DNA of 64,000 nt from Rosellinia necatrix (Eukaryota > Ascomycota > Sordariomycetes > Xylariales > Xylariaceae): contig JAGYVD010000009.1 of assembly GCA_021209875.1 (NCBI GenBank), forward strand, positions 1,612,001 through 1,676,000. The letters are read 5' to 3'. The notes beneath the pieces were generated by a model. That model did no database searches. It saw only the letters and a program-made list of their open reading frames with translations, and was not told where the DNA came from. A program made the translations under genes and the position numbers. Below are positions 59,913-64,000 of the stretch, one piece after another (position 1 is the first letter of the stretch; every line of letters begins with the position of its first letter).

Positions 59913-61802
59913 TTACCAAGTAAAGCTCTCCTCAACAAAATCCACCACAGTTTCCATGGTTTGTACCTCTCGGACGGCTTTTCGCACGTCATCCGCGAGA
60001 GCGCCAGGCCCGCATACTGTTACGACCATCGCACCGACTTGTTGCTCCACTTCTCTCTGTATGATAGCTGGTATGTTGGGCCGACCGGGGAACATCTGAA
60101 CGGTACTGGAACTGGACTCGATTTGTTTCGAGGTCTTGGGCCGTGTGATGAAGAGTCGAATATTGAGTACTTCTCGGCGTTTCGGCATACGTAAGACCTC
60201 GTCCATCCAGGGACGTACCCAGCCCAATGCTTCAGTATCGCGCATGACCCACACAAGGGTAACCCGTCTGGTCGCGATGGTCCCATCATTGAACCCCTGT
60301 ATCAGTGGCTTAAGGTATGAAATTTGATGGGTGATACCTGTTGCGCCGGCAAAGAGCACAGCGTGGCCGTATGAGTCGAGGGAGTGGTGTCCAGCATAGG
60401 GCCCCTCCATAGCCGCCCTCAATCGTATCGTTCTGGTCCCTTCCCTATTGGCCCGATCGAAGAGTTGACGAGTGAAGCCCGTCTGTGCGCCAATGACGAA
60501 AGAAACCGACGTCGTGCCCTTGTGAAGCGCCGCAATGCTGGAGCCCTTCTCACCATCCACCGTCTTGTCTTCCTCCTCTGGGTGATGCTCAACCCACGCA
60601 ATGGAAAAGGGGTGGTTCTCCCAAGGGCTGATTTCTTTGAAACGGATGTAGGCATGAGTGCCTGGTACCACATCAAGATATCGGGGCAGATGCATTGTTA
60701 CACGGCTGCAATCGCCCGGCATGGCCTCGACTACCGCCTCGGTGAAACCGCGTCGGGATGTCCAATTATTGTACGCAAGGCGAAACATACGAGCAAGTCT
60801 CTCGAAGAACCAGATGAGGAAGATGGCGATCATGTAAGGAAGTTGTGGTAAACCGCCGGGAATTGACGCCGACGCACAATGGATCAGAGTCGTGAGGAAG
60901 GTAATGAAAGCTAGAATAATATGGACATTGAGGAACGTCTCGTAAAAAGCATGCCGTACCGGGGAAAGGGACAGGAAGAAGATGACGAGCAGAGCGAGAG
61001 TGCCGCTGAAACCGGAGGCGATAAAGGTTTCGTGAAGGATCTTGTCATTCAAGCTGCTCCATCCCGCGGCAGCAACCTGGACAACAGCCCAGGCAACCGT
61101 ATGGATCAAGGCCTCGAGCACAACCATACGGCCCATCCACCGATGAAGTAGATTATACGTGTCAAAGCTCACCTTCAACAAAGGTATGAGAGGATTGTTT
61201 CGACCGGCTAGAATAATGAGGGGCACCATGTTCACAACGGCGAGAGTCCCTGAGCGACCTCGAATTTCAGCGGCCAGGGCGTAGTGGTTGGGTTGGGTCC
61301 AGTCCAGGTAGAACATGTAAAAGATGTTGCTGAGCAAGTAGACGCCGAGAATGAGGGAATGTAGACGAGATGGCAAGGTCCCGATGTGAAGAGCCGAAGA
61401 CAATCGGATTTCTCGATTATGGCGCTTGCGCCAAAAGGGGGCATAAGTGAGATGTTTCTTCAGGCCGGGCATCCAACTCCACTGTGCCGACTTCCAATAT
61501 CCTTGCTGCCTCGCTGGCATGGACATGGCAGAGACATGCCGTAGTTTGTTCCATGATATTTCCAGGAGCCTCACTGAGAGGACGACCAATGCGAGTATGC
61601 CTAGTGACCACCACAGAGCGTCCTTAAATATCATGTTGAGCGGCTGGTTGACACCCGATAGCCCTGTGGCATAGGGGGCAATGGTGGAGGCGGCCCCGGC
61701 CTCGTCCGTTGGTGTTGACGTAGCGTCCATTTCTCGTAGAGCGAGTACTGGAGAGGGTGTAAATGACTCGAAGGCGGCGATCCGGCGCCGTATCAATGAC
61801 AT
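59913..61802 (-). CDS. ferric reductase (FRE-type metalloreductase), second copy of family
   Basis: Single exon, 629 aa from the first in-frame ATG at 61802. It is a membrane flavocytochrome that reduces extracellular ferric iron or copper with NADPH. There are several membrane helices in residues about 60-335. The bis-heme ligands are canonical H-x13-H pairs near 220/234 (LLHRWMG...LIH) and 294/308 (NVHII...LIHCAS). The FAD motif HPFSIAW is near 397, the NADPH motif GATGIT near 486 and CGPGAL near 597. It lacks the long insert seen in the other reductase at 18565-21147, and identity is low outside the motifs, so it is not a recent duplicate. Substrate is unknown. Confidence 0.9.
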   Translation of the reverse strand: MSLIRRRIAAFESFTPSPVLALREMDATSTPTDEAGAASTIAPYATGLSGVNQPLNMIFKDALWWSLGILALVVLSVRLLEISWNKLRHVSAMSMPARQQGYWKSAQWSWMPGLKKHLTYAPFWRKRHNREIRLSSALHIGTLPSRLHSLILGVYLLSNIFYMFYLDWTQPNHYALAAEIRGRSGTLAVVNMVPLIILAGRNNPLIPLLKVSFDTYNLLHRWMGRMVVLEALIHTVAWAVVQVAAAGWSSLNDKILHETFIASGFSGTLALLVIFFLSLSPVRHAFYETFLNVHIILAFITFLTTLIHCASASIPGGLPQLPYMIAIFLIWFFERLARMFRLAYNNWTSRRGFTEAVVEAMPGDCSRVTMHLPRYLDVVPGTHAYIRFKEISPWENHPFSIAWVEHHPEEEDKTVDGEKGSSIAALHKGTTSVSFVIGAQTGFTRQLFDRANREGTRTIRLRAAMEGPYAGHHSLDSYGHAVLFAGATGITHQISYLKPLIQGFNDGTIATRRVTLVWVMRDTEALGWVRPWMDEVLRMPKRREVLNIRLFITRPKTSKQIESSSSTVQMFPGRPNIPAIIQREVEQQVGAMVVTVCGPGALADDVRKAVREVQTMETVVDFVEESFTW

Positions 61803-62661
61803 GGTCTTCGTAATGTGAGTATGGTATACCGAGTGTGATGTGTTGCCCCTGCTAAGTGAGTGATTTGGGGACAAGGGGGAATCCAGAGTGGGCGGGAGGG
61901 CGGATCTTAAAGAACTCGGACCTCTCGTAGGCAAAGAACGTTGTTTATATTACGTGCCTTGATCGTAATAAGCGCATTGTTTGAACGACAATGAGTGCTC
62001 AATGAGGAGCAGGGTCTTTGTGTGAATCAGAGCAAGGTCTTTCTCCGCCTTCTCGAGCGACTACCCAGGATCACAGCTGGAACAACTGTGTATTTGTTTA
62101 CGGACTAGAATTGGCAAGGCTCTTGGCTTTCCAGATGCCTCCTGTCTTTCAGAGATTGTACTTGTGGTTGGAGGCCGAGTATGCTGTCTGTAAACAAGAT
62201 GATCTAGACGTGCCAAGAAGGTGGGGAGGATGAAGATGAGATGAGCTTTGTATGCCCCCCGTTGTTCTGATGTCGCAACCGCGATGCTTCTCGAGAACAG
62301 CGATGTGCAGGGATGCGCGGGCGTTGTTGTTGATCCTATTGCACGGCAGTATAGCCCCCAGAAATCGGCTGGTGGCCTCGGGTAACCCTTTGAACGCACA
62401 AGAAAGGTCGGCTTCGGAGGGTGTAGGTAACGAAAGATGATAGAAGCGCTCGCCCAGCGGCTGCTCAAACGGACAAGCTTGATCTAGTCAAGCAGAAACG
62501 ATGGATTTCAGCGTGGTTACCAGGTGCACGTCTCACCTCGGCCAGGCCAAATTGCGATTGTCGGTTAGCTGGTAAATGACGATGTGTTTTGTTCCCCAGC
62601 AACAGTTGGTTAGAGGACCCAGCCACTGACGATCGTAAAACTGGTGAATGAAAGAAAGAAG

Positions 62662-62735
62662 ACGACAACGACGACAACGACGACAATAACGACGACAATA
62701 ACGACGACGATAACGACGACGAAGAGGAAGAAGAA
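62662..62735. repeat. (GACAACGAC)n degenerate repeat
   Basis: GACGAC/AACGAC/AATAACGAC units pass into GAAGAGGAAGAAGAAG. It lies in intergenic DNA. Confidence 0.85.
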
Positions 62736-63069
62736 GAGAATGTAACCACCTAGGTAGGTAGAAAGAATGCCAATCACCTCTCAGACCATTCTCGTATAAA
62801 CCCGTGCAATGACAGAGAATATAAGGGGTTTATCAGGAAAAGAAAAGTACTAGTTGATTGCCATCATTCACTGGGTACCTAAGCCCCGCCCGGCCGCGCT
62901 AAGACATGGCAGTGACCAGTTGTTCGTATCCGGAGGTCTCCCAACATCTCCCCAGCCTACCCGGGTAGCTAGTTAGTGGCGGTACATGTCAACAGTGCCG
63001 GGTGCTGTACCTCTCGTGTCATCAGTGGCCCATAACGGTGGGCTGTCAAGTCCCTTCAAGTTTACTACT

Positions 63070-63235
63070 AACTACCTAGGTACCTAGCACCTAGGTGCCT
63101 AACGTACCTAAGCATGTACCTACCAAAGACACTTACCTACCTACCTAGTAGGTAGATACCTGAGGTAGGTAGTTACATGCATACCTAGGTGCCTCAGTCA
63201 AATACTTAGGTAAGTAGGTACCTACGTTTAAATAC
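63070..63235. repeat. TACC/GGTA repeat cluster near right edge
   Basis: Dense ACCTAGGTA, TACCTACC and GGTAGGTA words, with CTACCTAGTAGGTAG as a short inverted repeat near 63142-63156. Confidence 0.8.
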
Positions 63236-64000
63236 CAAACAGTATGTAGACTCATATACAAGTAGATTGGCCTGTGCTTTTCTGGCAAGGAGTTGGCTCA
63301 GCTCGGCCTTGTTGCTCTTCGGCAATGCACGAATAGGCACAAATCAATTCTTTGCAAGTTCTTTGTGCAACTCGCATGCCAAGAGAAAGGGGGCCAGGCC
63401 ATAAGCCCTCTCTCACTAGGCAGGTATCTACCTAATACCTAAACTGCCTAAGGTACTTCTCTATCTGTCGGGTCGCGCTAATCAGGGTGTGATCCAGCGT
63501 GCCATAGCCAATTGACGCTCCCAGATTGGTAGGCTGGCGATTCACAACAGCACAGATGGGATCTGACCGTTGTGTATGAGTCGTTTTTTTTTGTTGGCCA
63601 AAGAGACCCTGTCCAGCCCCTGCTTGTAGCCATTTACCGGGTCTGACCGGCGCTGGGTGCCCTCAGGTTGATCTCAGGGCATCCCCTGTCGGAAACATAT
63701 CACGGCCTCCGACTGGCTGGTTGTTTTCTCACTGACAGCTGTGATTCCGGTTGCTAACCCTTTGCGAAGTAGCGCAATGCATACTAACTGCGTGGTTGTT
63801 TGACTGACTCTAACAAACGCGCCATGTGTCGTGTCCCCGTTGTCTTTCGGCGAGAAAATGCCATGTTTGATTGGATCTCGGTTCTTCCTCTAGCTTGCTG
63901 GCGCCTATATCCAAACTCCTTGGTTACCTCTTCTGCACCTCTGTCCGGCCTATACCTGAAAGTAGCCTTCATCTTTAAGCGAGCGGTATACCTCAGGTGG

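Larger units (their letters stand above)
61803..64000. other. intergenic region to right window edge
   Basis: No gene is supported in 2.2 kb. It contains the GACAACGAC-type array (62662-62735) and a TACC/GGTA cluster (63070-63235). If a gene starts beyond the edge I cannot see it. Confidence 0.55.

Noticed and set aside
1..64000. tRNA, 5S or other RNA genes
   Set aside because: I looked for GGTTCGANTCC-type B boxes and found none in context with a cloverleaf. A dedicated scan could still find one.

Overview
This window is nuclear DNA of a filamentous ascomycete, most likely a Sordariomycete. The genes carry short introns (about 50-100 nt) with GTAAGT-like donors, CTAAC/CTGAC branch points and CAG/TAG acceptors. 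They encode fungal-type proteins: a D-arabinono-lactone oxidase, bis-heme ferric reductases, a Zn2Cys6 regulator, a Sec2-type exchange factor and a Rec8 kleisin. Long intergenic spaces hold many short TACC/GGTA repeat clusters. I saw no prokaryotic feature, CRISPR array, rRNA, convincing tRNA or intact transposon. I could not place the genus from the sequence alone.

Layout, left to right. A partial, Ser/Thr/Pro-rich conserved protein (+) runs off the left edge and ends at 2040. A giant, Pro/Gln-rich, two-exon protein (+, 3668-10194, about 2142 aa) follows. A small two-exon protein (-, 11244-11848) and a DUF6540-like protein (+, 16211-16821) lie in a gene-poor block that also holds a doubtful gene relic (-, 16943-17420). 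A large ferric reductase (-, 18565-21147) and exosome subunit RRP43 (+, 24617-25714) come next. Then there is an unrecognised multi-exon gene with a splice problem (-, 26754-28701), D-arabinono-1,4-lactone oxidase (-, 29303-30880), REC8 (+, 32851-35032), Rab escort protein (-, 35591-37521) and SEC2 (+, 41555-43573). The right third has an 11-exon Zn2Cys6 transcription factor (+, 48829-52018), importin beta-1/KAP95 (-, 53950-57165) and a second ferric reductase (-, 59913-61802). The last 2.2 kb shows no gene.

Most genes are single-copy housekeeping genes without operon-like logic, as expected in a fungus. The nearest thing to a functional grouping is the pair of Rab-GTPase-cycle genes. The Rab escort protein and SEC2 are divergently transcribed from one 4-kb intergenic region. 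The two ferric reductases and the lactone oxidase are all redox enzymes, but they are not clustered and show no shared regulation that I can see.

I rebuilt exon structures by hand from splice signals, frame continuity and remembered family sequence. REC8, the Rab escort protein, KAP95, the transcription factor and the giant two-exon gene all join in frame with no leftover bases. The 26754-28701 gene does not: its third intron is ambiguous because of an in-frame TAG. I found no convincing new biological system. The best leads are the dispersed repeat pair at 24.1 and 58.2 kb, the intergenic TACC/GGTA hairpin-forming clusters, the Rab-pathway divergent pair, and the unexplained genes at 3668-10194 and 26754-28701.
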